This document shows positions 33,490 to 43,580 of a DNA stretch of 64,000 nt, piece by piece. Made by a program: the position numbers and the translations under genes. The first letter of the stretch is position 1. The number at the start of each line of letters is the position of its first letter. This DNA comes from Lepeophtheirus salmonis (Eukaryota; Arthropoda; Copepoda; Siphonostomatoida; Caligidae): assembly GCF_016086655.4 (NCBI RefSeq), contig NC_052140.2, positions 16,740,001-16,804,000 of the forward strand. The letters run 5' to 3'. The notes beneath the pieces were generated by a model that saw nothing but the letters and a program-made list of their open reading frames with translations, was not told the DNA's origin and did no database searches.

Positions 33490-34466
33490 TACCAGGCCGT
33501 CAGAAAGTCTTGGAACATAATGAACGTTGAACAATTAATTACATTCAGTAGTCTTAAATAAAATTTCCGATTTTTTTATATTGGAACATGTTTATTACTC
33601 ATTACAGAACATTATTTATGAATTTAAACACCTTCAAGCAAATGTTCGATGCGACCCCGGAACGCTTTGTACATGTTGACAACGTAGTGCTTCCACGTTG
33701 ATCACCACTATTCCTCAAGCGGGGAACAAATTGGCTTTATTTTATTATCTTCAGATGAAATAATGCCGAGCATCATTACTGAGGCCAGATGTTTGGTAGT
33801 GGACATTCCACGGAGGTTGCAGTTGACTTCCCCAATACATACGCCCCGATCATTTTGCATATTCTACACGTGATCCACTTTTAATGTCTTCTTGTACGGG
33901 AAGAACCAAATTTGGTTTCCATGAAACTGCAGGTTACTGTAAAGCTTTTTGCGCAAATCAAATCGTAATTTTTGTTGTTGTTCAGTGAGCAAAGGTAGTT
34001 TAATATATCATAGGGACTTGCCACCAGCTTTTTACGGCATTGGAAACCTTAGATCGGCTCATCGACCGCTTCTTTGCCAAGTCCGTCAGCGTCATTTTTG
34101 GATTTTCAAAAAACCTTTTTTTGTCATTGAAGGCATTTTATTTTGATCGGCCTTCCACTTCTTTGACAATCACAGATGTCTTCACCATTGTTGACCTTTA
34201 TCCTAACCCTCCAAACGGTGGTTTATGTTGACATTAAGGGTTTATACAATATTATAATTGCTAAGCCCGACGCACTAAACAAGCCAATTCTTGGTTTTTT
34301 TTCTCCATACACATAAATATTTATTCTGGAGACTTGATAAATAAGGCGTTCTTAAAGTGAAGAATCCGCTGGTTTTTTTATAAACTCAACTATTGCATAA
34401 AATTAACCAAAACATCTGGAAAACTCAATTAAAATTATGTTCCAAAACATTTTGACTGGCCGGATT
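33490..34466 (-). mobile_element. Tc1/mariner element with both terminal repeats, 3' half missing
   Basis: Left end CAGGCCGTCAGAAAGTCTTG (33494-33513) then GAACATAATG, and the reverse complement of the right end, CCGGCCAGTCAAAATGTTTT then GGAACATAAT, form roughly 30-bp imperfect inverted repeats. The element is about 975 bp. It starts about 70 bases from the pyruvate kinase fragment. Only the N-terminal and middle parts of a transposase are present inside, on the minus strand. Confidence 0.8.
33600..34188 (-). pseudogene. Transposase N-terminal two thirds, stops and frameshifts
   Basis: Begins MVKTSVIVKEVEGRSK at 34188, a stop, then NAFNDKKRFFENPKMTLTDL, AKKRSMSRSKVSNAVKS (helix-turn-helix). 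Further on, frameshifted pieces match the linker TEQQQKxRFDLRKKLY, then FPVQEDIKSGSRVEYAK where the first catalytic Asp block (DEKTxxxDxxxNxQNDR) should be, CIGEVNC-like, and STTKHLAS-like. A middle-domain IWFPAGFR-like piece follows, and it fades near 33610. The blocks with the second and third catalytic residues are missing. Confidence 0.7.
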
Positions 34467-35145
34467 TCCATAAAACTAGTTTGTTAGTACCCCCAGTATA
34501 TCTATATAATAACATGCGTCAAGATAGATATGAACTTCAAAAATAACATGTATACACATAAACATTATGTCTACTTTGCATTTCCTCCTATTGAAGATAC
34601 AATCAATCACCTGCCTATCATTCTATTTGACCTTAGAAAAATAATTTGGCTCTCTTCCTTCTGAACCATTCATTCACTATATATATAGATGGTCATAAAC
34701 AATCGTTTTTGGCAAATTGACCATATAATGACATTGTTATAGTGATTTTTTTATTATTTTTGTTCTCATTGAGAGTGTAATTGATATATGTATTTCTCTT
34801 CGCTTTTTTTTGTCTTTTCTAAGTCATATAGGTATTAAGCATGTAGCTGAGAAAAGATTTATGTAGGCATTAATGTTGTATATAACTTATAGAATATACA
34901 AATTCGTAATATTTTTTTAAAGATTCTTAAATAATAAACTGTCATTTTTTTGGCTTTAGACTACTAGTATAAGGAGTATATATATAATAGGGAGGCCGGA
35001 AACAGTTGTTTTCACTTCTTACCTGTTTATTTCCTATGAAAGCTTTTTACAATATCACCAAGGACGTCATAATATCTTTTTTTTATTTTTCCCTTATGTT
35101 CTATGTAATCTATTCTTCAGAATTTACCTTATCAATTCAGTTATA
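34467..35145. other. Intergenic sequence, no gene seen
   Basis: AT-rich. No open frame above background. Confidence 0.45.
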
Positions 35146-35148
35146 AGG

Positions 35149-35230
35149 GTGAACTCATAGCTGATATTTATGTAATGGGGTGATACAACTGATTAACGCC
35201 CATTTAGTTTTGTTTTGGGGAATGTGATAA
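35149..35230 (+). repeat. Short direct repeat, copy 1
   Basis: TAGCTGATATTTATGTAATG then ACTGATTAACGCCCATTTAG and TTTTGTTTTGGGGAAT. It matches 36467-36535 over about 75 bases with a few gaps and substitutions, 1.3 kb apart in the same orientation. Confidence 0.6.
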
Positions 35231-35452
35231 CTTGATCTTTGAAGTCCATAAACATTTTTCCTTCTCTAGGAGCAATCAAATCTCACGCATTAGAATAATT
35301 TCTCACGAGAGCTTATTCTATTGAGCTACTTTTCTCCATGAAAGACTTTACGTTCTAGTAAAACATGGACTGAAAAATCCTAGGCTTCAAACATAGATGG
35401 CGCTATTTAACTTACGGATGAAACAATAATAAAGACGTTTTGTTTTTATCTC

Positions 35453-35700
35453 ATGTCTCTAAATGTAAAAACATCAGAACAAGAACAAAAAAAAAACATC
35501 TCCTCCGCGGTGGTATCAGTGCCGAGAAGGCTGAAGAGACCGTTGGTATCTATATCCGGACTCTCTGAAATATCAAAAAGTTCTGTACATTATGAGTGTG
35601 TGGAATACCATAGACACGGGCTTCAACGCCAAGAGCTGTCAATATGTTCCCGGGTTGTCTACGTAGTTATTGTTTTTGAAGGAATACATATTGCTAAATA
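35453..35700 (+). pseudogene. Possible transposase N-terminal remnant
   Basis: The plus-strand frame contains GLSEISKSSVHYECVE, which has the spacing of a recognition helix in a Tc1-type DNA-binding domain, followed by HGLQRQELSICSRVVYVVIV, another helix-like stretch. There is no catalytic block downstream. This is a weak call from pattern only. The 106-codon open frame runs 35453-35773. Confidence 0.3.
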
Positions 35701-36466
35701 TAGTATTCAAAAACATCACAAACTGTTTTTGAGTCGACTTTTCTTGATTCCATCAAAAATTATGTTGTTGTAATATATTTCTGTTACTGCATGTTAAAAT
35801 ACTTCCGTATTATATGATATGTCAAATTCTTCGACAGTGTGTACGTTTAAAATGTTAATCAAATTATATCAACTGATAGCAAAACATCAAGAACTCAAAC
35901 GTCATAATTTAGAGGAGAAACAAAGAAAGACTGAATGCATTATTACAAAATAACTTTTACCTATCCATAACAGTTTTATCTAATATCTCAAAATTTTCAT
36001 CTTCATCAATAATCGGTATTTTATTATACAATTATGATTTACATCCCTATTTTTGCAGTAACATTTTATATTCATGACTAAGACATATTGCAATACTACT
36101 TGGTCTCCCCTACAATGTCCATAGACTTATTGATAGAGACATACTTATAACATTCCTTACGTCTTTCGATGAAAGCATTTTTTTTATTTGTCAAAGTTAA
36201 AGCAGAGTTATGTTAATATTTTTTTTCTTCACAATCATCATATTATTAATGAGAGTGCTTCTTTCTTCAAATACCGGGATTTGAGGCTTACGTGAAATTC
36301 CGGGAAAAACTGTATTATATTATTTCATAATTTAAGCTTCATTTCATTATATATATTGTGTACAAGATGCAGTGTTTGCATAAGTTACATCTGATAATTA
36401 TTTAAATTTAAAAGCATTTCCCGGGGTCACATTTAACTATAATTTGACAGGAAATACGACCCCTTA

Positions 36467-36535
36467 GCTGATATCAATATACTGGGCATACAAATGATTA
36501 ACGTCCATTTAGTTTTGTTTTTGGAAATCTGATAA
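36467..36535 (+). repeat. Short direct repeat, copy 2
   Basis: TAGCTGATATCAATATACTG then AATGATTAACGTCCATTTAG and TTTTGTTTTTGGAAAT. Partner of 35149-35230. Confidence 0.6.
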
Positions 36536-36539
36536 CAAA

Positions 36540-37385
36540 AAAATGAATACTGCAGTATTTTTGAAAACTGTCAAAAGTTATGTCCAACTCTGACGATAAA
36601 GTTAAATATAATGTCAAAGTTTATATTTTTTATCAAGGAATAAACCTCAAAATATCTTCTTACTTCGTTTGTACGGTCAAAATATTTTAGGATATGAAGG
36701 AAGTAGAGTTTTTATATATTTATTAGTATTTCTATGTGTATAACATTAATTAGGGTTGCATCGATCTTAAATATGAGTCCTGTACCTCTCTCATTGGTTT
36801 TGAAAAAAAAAACAGAACAGAACAGGGTATACGTCCCTTAAATTAAATGATTGTAACACTTCTTATAATGAGAAAAATAAATAATAATTTTTTCACAATC
36901 TTTTATTAAATGTCCTTCCTTTTTAGAAATCAAAGTACAGCCACGCTTGGTATATGATGACTGTAAAGTTTCAAAAAATGAAATGGCCAGGGGCCTCCGG
37001 TTGCCTAGTCCTTGTACAACTTCATTCTATAACATTGTCAACTTTGTCTGTTAGAATGTATGTGCAAAAAAACAGTTATGATGCTAGTAGAGTATTATCG
37101 TTGCAAATGATAAAATTAAAATCACATAATAATAATTATAGATTAGTCTGAATTGAATTAAAGTGAGTTACTCAATTTATATCTAAGAACTATCGATATT
37201 ATAATCTTCAAAGGCCAACAACTCTCACAATCAAAATAAAGACGTTTTGTGATTTAAAATGTACCTTCATTTAATTTAACTTAAAACATTTACAACTACA
37301 CATCATATGAAAACCTGCAAACATATAAAAATAACTTTAATTTGTGGGACCCTCGCAATAGTTTGCCTGCTCCAGTTCTTCCTGA
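36540..37385. other. Intergenic sequence, no gene seen
   Basis: No supported gene. Possible 3' flank of the LINE that ends (on the minus strand) near 37391. No poly-A tail obvious. Confidence 0.4.
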
Positions 37386-37390
37386 ACGTG

Positions 37391-38236
37391 TTATGGGGAT
37401 GGTGTATTGTTCAGCCAGCGCCAGACATCAGATTTCATTAAGGAACTGGTGAGGATGGAGACGGAATGTCCTTGAAAAGGTCGAAAATTGTCCAAAAGCC
37501 GTGTCCACTCAATTATAAATTTAGGACATTCATTAAACAGATGAAGGGATTCTTTATTTCTTAAACCACATTCACAACATAGTGTGGCTAACGTCATGGC
37601 GAATAAGGTGATAGTGTCGTCGTAGGAGACTATGCCCAGTGGTAAATTGAACCAAGGAGTTAAGTTTTCTTTTTGAGAAACCCAATAGATGCTTCCACCT
37701 CCCAAGTAGAACTCTTTAGAGCATTGCATGGCATTGACGGCAATAGTCAAGGTTCGAACAAAGTGTCTGCTATTTGTCAGTATAATAGGCAAAGACCTTT
37801 TCCCTAAGAGATGACTTAGGGATACCAACAATTCGGGGTCAGGAGGTAGATCCAGAAGCTAGAATATCAGCCATTTCATTTCCAGTTACATTACTGTGCC
37901 CTCTTACCCATCAGAGAGAGAGAGAGAGAAGGGCCTCACTGGCTTCAAAAGAGTTTCTTTATATCCCACCAGGGTATTATTTGTTTCTATCGATGGCAAA
38001 GCTCCAATTGCTGTTTGAGAGTCTGACCAGATGCAAAAACTACTAGGATCCCATTTATCAGGATTGTCTTCAATCCAAGAAAAAACTTTTTTATAACCGT
38101 CGTCTGGGCTTGGTATTTGAGGATTGATGATTTATGGAAGCTTCCCCCACTACTTGATCACCTTTAGTGATCACAAATCCCAAACCAACACCTCCGTTGC
38201 TTTTCGATCCATCTGTGTATACATGCGTTTGGTTTT
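37391..38236 (-). pseudogene. Non-LTR retrotransposon: RNase H and cysteine-rich tail
   Basis: From 38236 the minus strand reads VYTDGSKSNGGVGLGFVITK then GDQVVGEAS. After stops and frameshifts it continues with SFCIWSDSQTAIGALPSIET, then VRGHSNVTGNEMADILASGS. These are the DGS, DSQ and GHxxxxGNExAD motifs of RNase H, with the catalytic Asp and Glu residues visible. The following frame 37831-37391 holds LCCECGLRNKESLHLFNECP, the CxxC...HLFxECP tail of LINE proteins, and ends with a stop. The reverse transcriptase is not seen to the right. A GA microsatellite (37913-37929) sits between the DSQ and GHS motifs and shifts the frame. It resembles R1, jockey or I-type elements that carry an RNase H. 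Confidence 0.8.
37913..37929. repeat. (GA)n microsatellite inside the LINE RNase H
   Basis: Eight to nine GA units. On the coding strand they replace a few codons just before the VRGHSNVTG motif, so the expansion probably arose after the element died or helped inactivate it. Confidence 0.75.
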
Positions 38237-38301
38237 CAATCTTCCTACCAAGAAAGTCGCATTTTCATATTTTTAGTTCGATTTATTTAAAATACAAGGG
38301 T

Positions 38302-38600
38302 CATAGAAATACAAGGTTATACCATAACATGTGTACTACTAATGTTTGACTTCCACCACGCTTTTGATATTGACGTCATAGTAGATGAATGGTTGCGTGT
38401 TTGTTAAAAACCTGTTATTCTTCCACAGCGATCGGTACTATATATGAAATTGAAAATTATAGTAATAGTGACGTCATAGACTATGAGTATTTGTGTGTCT
38501 TGTCAAAATCTGCCTATCTTGCCACGCAATTGGTACAATACATCCAATAGAAAATTCTAGCAAGCCCGATTACATGAGTGTCTAACCTTGTATTTCCATT
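38302..38600. mobile_element. About 300-bp MITE with internal 98-bp direct duplication
   Basis: The left end ATAGAAATACAAGGTTATAC and the reverse complement of the right end, AATGGAAATACAAGGTTAGA, form terminal inverted repeats of about 20 bases. Between them lie two direct copies of one unit, at 38364-38461 and 38462-38560. Both carry TGACGTCATAG (38371 and 38469), a TGTTAAAAACCTG / TGTCAAAATCTGC word, TTCCACAGCGATCGGTAC / TTGCCACGCAATTGGTAC, and GAAAATTATAG / GAAAATTCTAG. No open frame. This is a non-autonomous DNA element. Confidence 0.75.
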
Positions 38601-39000
38601 AACCTTGATTAAAATGTACCTCTTTTTGTGAATAAAAAATTCCACTTTAATAATTTTTGTGTTTCCAAAATTTAACATGTTTTGATGCAGTTATCTCCTA
38701 CAATCAAGATATGTTTTAGATCACAAAATCTTTTGATTTTGAAAGGGAGATTTTTTGTGGTTTAAAAATTATAATATTCATTTCAATGATCAGACCAATT
38801 CATCCCTAATAATAATTTTATTTATTAAATAAAAGACATAGTGTTAAGTATAATTAAGTCTGCATAATATGTCAGATTAAAGATAATTCAAGAGAAAAAA
38901 TCTCTGTTATTAATTAATGAAGGAATGTCTTTAAGTCTACCTAAGTTATCAGTATTCATTAATGTTTTTAGACATTTTTTTAATTTTTTTTTCTTCTTCC
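38601..39000. other. Probable intron or upstream region of the innexin-like gene
   Basis: AT-rich with no open frame of note. The last 30 bases are a long T-rich tract ending in CTTCTTCCAG at 39002, a strong 3' splice site. Confidence 0.5.
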
Positions 39001-39002
39001 AG

Positions 39003-39279
39003 ATTTACAGAAATAATGTTTCAATACACGATAGTTCAAATACAACTTATTTCACTATAACAACTTCACTAAAAAAACCCACACTTTATATATCATCAAA
39101 TTATAATCATCATGTTTGGGGAAATATTCTCCAATGTTCGTTATATGCTCAAATCAGAGGATATTGCAATTGATAATTGGATTTTCAAACTGCATTATCG
39201 TTTCTCCGTACTCATTCTGATAACTAGCTCAATAATTGGAGTAGCGAAACAATACTTTGGAGATCCAATCAACTGCCAG
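39003..39279 (+). CDS. Innexin-like gene, first coding exon
   Basis: The exon is bounded by a strong acceptor (TTTTTTTCTTCTTCCAG to 39002) and a consensus donor (CAG|GTAAGT at 39279/39280). ATG at 39112 gives 56 codons ending in phase 0: MFGEIFSNVRYMLKSEDIAI, DNWIFKLHYRFSVLILITSS, IIGVAKQYFGDPINCQ. Innexins are arthropod gap-junction channel subunits. Their N-terminus has a short cytoplasmic stretch, FxLHYxxTVxxL leading into the first membrane helix, and QYxGxPIxC opening the first extracellular loop. All of these are visible, including the first loop Cys. The first 109 bases of the exon are 5' untranslated. No further innexin exon was recognised in the window, so the next lies across a long, transposon-filled intron or has been lost. 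Confidence 0.85.
39016..39060 (+). other. Upstream open frame in the innexin 5' leader
   Basis: ATG at 39016 opens 14 codons (MFQYTIVQIQLISL) and stops at 39058-39060, before the main start at 39112. It is out of the main frame. Such frames can damp translation, but nothing here proves use. Confidence 0.4.
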
Positions 39280-39575
39280 GTAAGTTATTTTATATTTATA
39301 TAACGTTGAATAACTACAAAATACACTGAAATTAAGGAATTAGGGAAATCTTTATACGCTTATATAAACGAACTAGATGAGGTTTATTTTTTTGAAAGTT
39401 ATCTTCAATGACATTCAATTATTTATAATGAGATCTGCCGTTCTTTGTAAACTTGACCACACTGTACGAGAAGCTTAAGCAGGCCTGGGCGACCTCGTGT
39501 TGATCTAGCATTGCGTTCTGGTTTGACCTTTAAATTTACATTCCCTGTTTGGATGGAATGACCAAAAGAAGAAAT

Positions 39576-39880
39576 TACACCTTCCAACAGGACAATGTAC
39601 TAATCCACTAGGCAAAAAAAGTGCAGAATGTCTTGGCCACCAAATATCTATACTTTTTGAACCTGGATTTTTGGCCTGTAATTTGATGGACTGACCCCAT
39701 GCGATTTCCATATCAAGGGGAAGATCGAGCATGAGGCCCGTGACAAGTATTATTCGCCTGTGGAGTTCCTGAAGACGTCCATTACCCGTAAAATGGCAAA
39801 CGCGTATCTGCACAAGGTCTCCAAAAACTGTAAAACTTCCATGCCGTGTGGCTGAGTTTATCAAGAAAGGCGGATCGAAT
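39576..39880 (+). pseudogene. Tc1/mariner C-terminal third in the innexin intron
   Basis: Begins YTFQQDNVLIH (second catalytic Asp in FQQD), a stop, AKKVQNVLATKYLYFLNLDF then WP. After a frameshift it reads IKGKIEHEARDKYYSPVEFL, KTSITRKMANAYLHKVSK, the usual tail. Both ends are unrecognised. The 119-codon minus-strand open frame over the same stretch (39505-39864) is its shadow. It lies about 300 bases after the innexin donor. Confidence 0.75.
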
Positions 39881-39914
39881 TAAAATAATTGAATGTAATT
39901 AACGAGCAAAGTTG

Positions 39915-40960
39915 GCTGTATTGCTTTTCCAAATATTCTTCATAAAAATCAATACACTTTTGCATACCTTTGAACAAGTTTTCGAAGCATTTTTACTATT
40001 CTGATTAAGATAGGTTTTGAAAGCGTCCGCCGCTTCTTCTGGTGATGAAAACTGCTGACTACGTAACTGATTTTAAAATGTATTGGAATGAAAATAAGTC
40101 ATTGAGGGCTAAATCAAGGCTGTACGGTGGAAGAACCATCCTTTCGATAATTTTACTAGCCAGTAAGTTCTTAGTTTGAAGGGAAGTGTGAGCTAGCATG
40201 GTCAGGATAAAGAATGTTTCGCCTTTTTTAATTTAAAAAAAAAATTTCTTGAAAGATTTACGACAGACAAATAGTTGTGTACCATTCACAATTAACTATT
40301 CTATGTTACTCTAATTCCAATGAAGCTATATGACCTGTCAAACCCAAAAAAACAACAACAGGCAACCAATAGCTTTGATGTGCTTCTACAATAAACAACT
40401 TTTGTTGGATTTGGCTCATCTTGAAAGTCCCATACAGTCGATTGCTGTTTTTTTAAAGGCACTTATGCATAGATCTACGTTTCGTGAGCTGTGTAAATAG
40501 TATAAACAGCTTTTGATAGACCTTTAACACAAATTTTCAGCATTTCCTGTAGATGTTGTTCATATTGTTAGTCATATGAAATCTTGTTTCAATTGCGCAT
40601 GCACAATATCCATGTATTCTGGTACAACAACTGATTTTGTACGACCTTCACAAAAATTCGTCGTGAAAGCGAAATCCTACCTCGCTTGTATTTGTTATGC
40701 CAGTTTTATTGTAATTTAGGAGAGTACAGGATCGTCATAAAAGGCACTCAGTTCATCAATGTAGGCTGTCTAGATAACCTACATTAAAAGTTATAAAATA
40801 CTCAAATCATGTGTAACTATCAAAACGTTATGAAAAAATTGATACTTGTAAATATTAAGCTATCAACTGGATATAACAGATGAAGCTTAAAAACCCTAGT
40901 TTTTTTAGCACAAAAATATAAATAGCAACCTACGTATTTAGTGAAAAGTAATTTTAATGG
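39915..40960 (-). pseudogene. Mariner transposase, copy A (SPDLAPND type)
   Basis: On the minus strand, in several frames: an N-terminal remnant near 40780-40600 with RRIFVKVVQNQLLYQNTWIL; then SKAVYTIYTAHET near 40500 (first catalytic Asp block, D changed to A); VWDFQDEPNPTKVVYCRSTS near 40430; the HDNASSHT counterpart YPDHASSH; LASKIIERMVLPPYSLDLAL then NDLFSFQYILKSVT, with the third Asp kept in SLDLA; and the tail KCFENLFKGMQKCIDFYEEY. Between the N-terminal domain and the SKAVY block about 35 codons are missing compared with typical mariners, as in copy B. Many stops. Same family as 53515-54790. Confidence 0.8.
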
Positions 40961-41046
40961 CAGTTTGACATTGTAAAGCAGACGTCTTTTCGAATATAAA
41001 GCTAAGGTAGAATAATTCAGCTGCATTAAAAATAGAGTTTGTAGAA

Positions 41047-41115
41047 ATGTTCTTGGTTTGTATAAGAAGTTTGGCCTATTCCCTGTTACTCCTGCTGATT
41101 GTTTATTTTAAACAG
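41047..41115 (+). CDS. Possible short signal-peptide exon
   Basis: ATG at 41047 opens MFLVCIRSLAYSLLLLLIVY then FKQ and runs to CAG|GTGAGT at 41115/41116, a near-perfect donor in phase 0. The run SLLLLLIVY is a strong hydrophobic core with Arg before it, as in a secretory signal peptide. There is no second exon in view and the upstream 90 bases are the end of mariner copy A. A chance ATG before a good donor cannot be excluded. Confidence 0.3.
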
Positions 41116-42017
41116 GTGAGTTAATTTAATTGATGAAATGATTGGGCAAAAAATATCCCAAATGGAAGGAAAAAGTAACTTACAATTTTGAAATTAACTG
41201 TGTAATACCGTGACTTGCTTTTCTTTTCCAACTGTTCTTTTTCTCTCTATGTTTTCTACTACATCCATGTTTGTAAACAGCTGAATTCTAGATCAAGATA
41301 TTTCCCTACTTGTTGCCAGCTCTATATATTTCTTTTTCTATATATTTAGCAGAAGCATTATATTTTTTAGAGCTGTTTGTATTTTAACTTTTTCAAATCT
41401 TAATTACGACCAGAACAAAACAGTTTTAATGAGGTACAAATAGTATTTGTAAAATTTCAAAGTGTTATAATGTCGTCTTTAGGTGTCTCATCTCGTAAAA
41501 CTTTTTAAAGAGAAGTTAGCATGATATAAAAACTCTTTTCAGATTAAAATATAACATTATTGAATATTTCGCATAAAAAGTTTGTAGGATTTTTTTTTGT
41601 ACGAAAGTCACCCTTTGAAGCAAACAGAAGGAATATCGTAGGGAAATTTTGAATTTCTATTTTGATCCTTCATCTCTTGAAAATGTGTTGCGTAAACATA
41701 AAACCATATTGCACAAAAATCAAGAAAAGGAGGAAATCATTTGAGTAAATTATAAGTTTTGTATTCAAATTTGTGGGATGAGTAAATATACCAAAGAATT
41801 AGGCTAAAGTTTAGATACTTTATTTGATTTAATAGACTTTTATTTGCCCTGATATGTACCCATAAAATAAAATCTAAATTTTTCTCATTATTTATTGTGG
41901 CGATTAATTTTGGGTACAGGATGCGAATTGAAGCACCAGTAAACAGATTTTCAGCTCTTGACGATTAAGGCATTGCCAATTGCGTACAACACTGTCATCA
42001 TTGCAGCTCAGAGCGAA
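41116..42017. other. Intergenic or intronic sequence, no gene seen
   Basis: AT-rich. No open frame above background. The part nearest 42000 could be downstream LINE sequence but shows no motif. Confidence 0.4.
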
Positions 42018-42230
42018 TCAAAATTTGGATGAGAGATGTGATAGACATTTTTCTATAGGATTCTCCAACCGGTTAGAGTCAAAAGCCTTCCGAAAATCAT
42101 TTTCGATTATAGCACCAAATTTCTTTCTGTAATTGACAGACTCAACCACACATTGAATGTTACGAGAGATATTAGGAAATTCTTTTGATGGAGGCTGATT
42201 CTTTTCCTCAAAATTGGAGCAACAGTTCAC
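42018..42230 (-). pseudogene. LINE reverse transcriptase fragment
   Basis: The minus-strand frame contains IQCVVESVNYRKKFGAIIEN then DFRKAFDSNRLENPIEKCL. It corresponds to the reverse transcriptase palm region, where non-LTR elements have a DFxKAFDSV motif holding a catalytic Asp. About 70 codons remain. No polymerase FADD box follows, and no link to the RNase H piece at 37.4 kb can be shown. Confidence 0.55.
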
Positions 42231-43395
42231 TTGTACAACCCATGGGTGGGCTGTATTATAGGATATTAGATGGGTTCCTTGATGATAAGGGAAGGTGTGG
42301 CAGTGAGTAATGACTCACCTAATGCGCCAGGGGTTCACTTGCACAATCCGTTAAAAGGGTGCATTTTAGGATATTAGAAGGGGTTTTTAATACTGAGGGA
42401 AGCGGTAAAATATGTTCCTAACTTAATCTGGAGAAAAATCATTCTGAGTTGATTTTCTTTTTGCTCGTCACAAATGTAAAAAAGGCACGTCATGTACAAA
42501 TATAATCACAATTTCCTTACGTCATTTAACTTTTTGCCGATCAAAATTAAAATGATTTCTTGTAAAATAACGAATAATTTAAAAAAAAAAATCTTAATGG
42601 ACTAAATAAATGACTTATTCAAACTTAGACTAAAATTTGCGGCCTAAATTTTAAATAGGTTATTATCTTTCCACATACCAACTTTTCTGCACTAGCTGTA
42701 ATCATAATTCCAAAAAAGTTGAAATACAAACCAGCCTAATATATTATATACATATTTCCTTTATGTATATCCCATATTTGTCAAAATATATTTAATCTAT
42801 TGAAATAAGGATTAAGAATCCGTAATACTATTAACTTTTATAAAGAAAACTTATGATATTATATTATACTTTCTATCCATAAAGAAAAAAACGAAGATTT
42901 TTTTTGAAATTTTTATCCTTGATTTTGTTGATATTTTGTAATATTATTTTTATACTTAAAAAATAATTGAGGATTAAAATAAATATTTGTTACAAGACAA
43001 TTAGCTACTGATTGAAAAGTAACATATTGTTATACTACACAATAAAGTTGTACTATATTAAAATTACGTAGTTGGTACTATTGCTTGTGATAAAATTTAT
43101 CTTGGAATTTTATAAATATACTTTCAATCTTTTAAAATGCAAATGATACGAGTATTCACTGTACACTTTAGTTTTATAATCAAATTAAATATGTAGAAAA
43201 TGACTTTCTTAATTTTTCTATAAGTTACTATTGTTTATACTTGAGTAATTATCGACTCGGTTTGATCCAATTTTGATCTATTTCTTATCTTTTGCGCATA
43301 AAAAAATAAGGAAAAAAAGATTCATGCTACCATCTGTTTAAGCAAATCGCACAGCCTCAATTAAAATTCCATAGAACCGCTTTCTGTGCTACAAA
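42231..43395. other. AT-rich sequence, no gene seen
   Basis: No supported gene. Two similar words, TTCACTTGTACAACCCATGGG (42219-42239) and TTCACTTGCACAATCCGTT (42333-42351), each followed by a TAGGATATTAGA word, mark a short direct duplication about 114 bases apart. Confidence 0.45.
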
Positions 43396-43397
43396 CT

Positions 43398-43580
43398 TCT
43401 GGCCCCGTCATCAACGGACAACTCCTCACTGGACTATCAAATATGGAATTTCGTAGACAACAAAGTTCCCATCCATAATATTGATACCCAGAAGGCCTCT
43501 GTTCAGAAGGAGTGGGCTAATATTTCCAATGACTACGCCATCAAAGTGTGCGAGGCCTAGACTGGTGGCCGTAGAAAGAG
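43398..43580 (+). pseudogene. Tc1/mariner C-terminal fragment
   Basis: Reads LAPSSTDNSSLDYQIWNFVD then NKVPIHNIDTQKASVQKEWA, NISNDYAIKVCEA, a stop and GGRRKR. It aligns with the PPSSPDxNxLDYxIWNFVxxK tail of Tc1/mariner transposases. Only the last 60 codons or so remain. Confidence 0.7.

Noticed and set aside
39505..39864. 119-codon minus-strand open frame as a gene
   Set aside because: It is the shadow of a plus-strand transposase tail (FQQD and KTSITRKMAN motifs).
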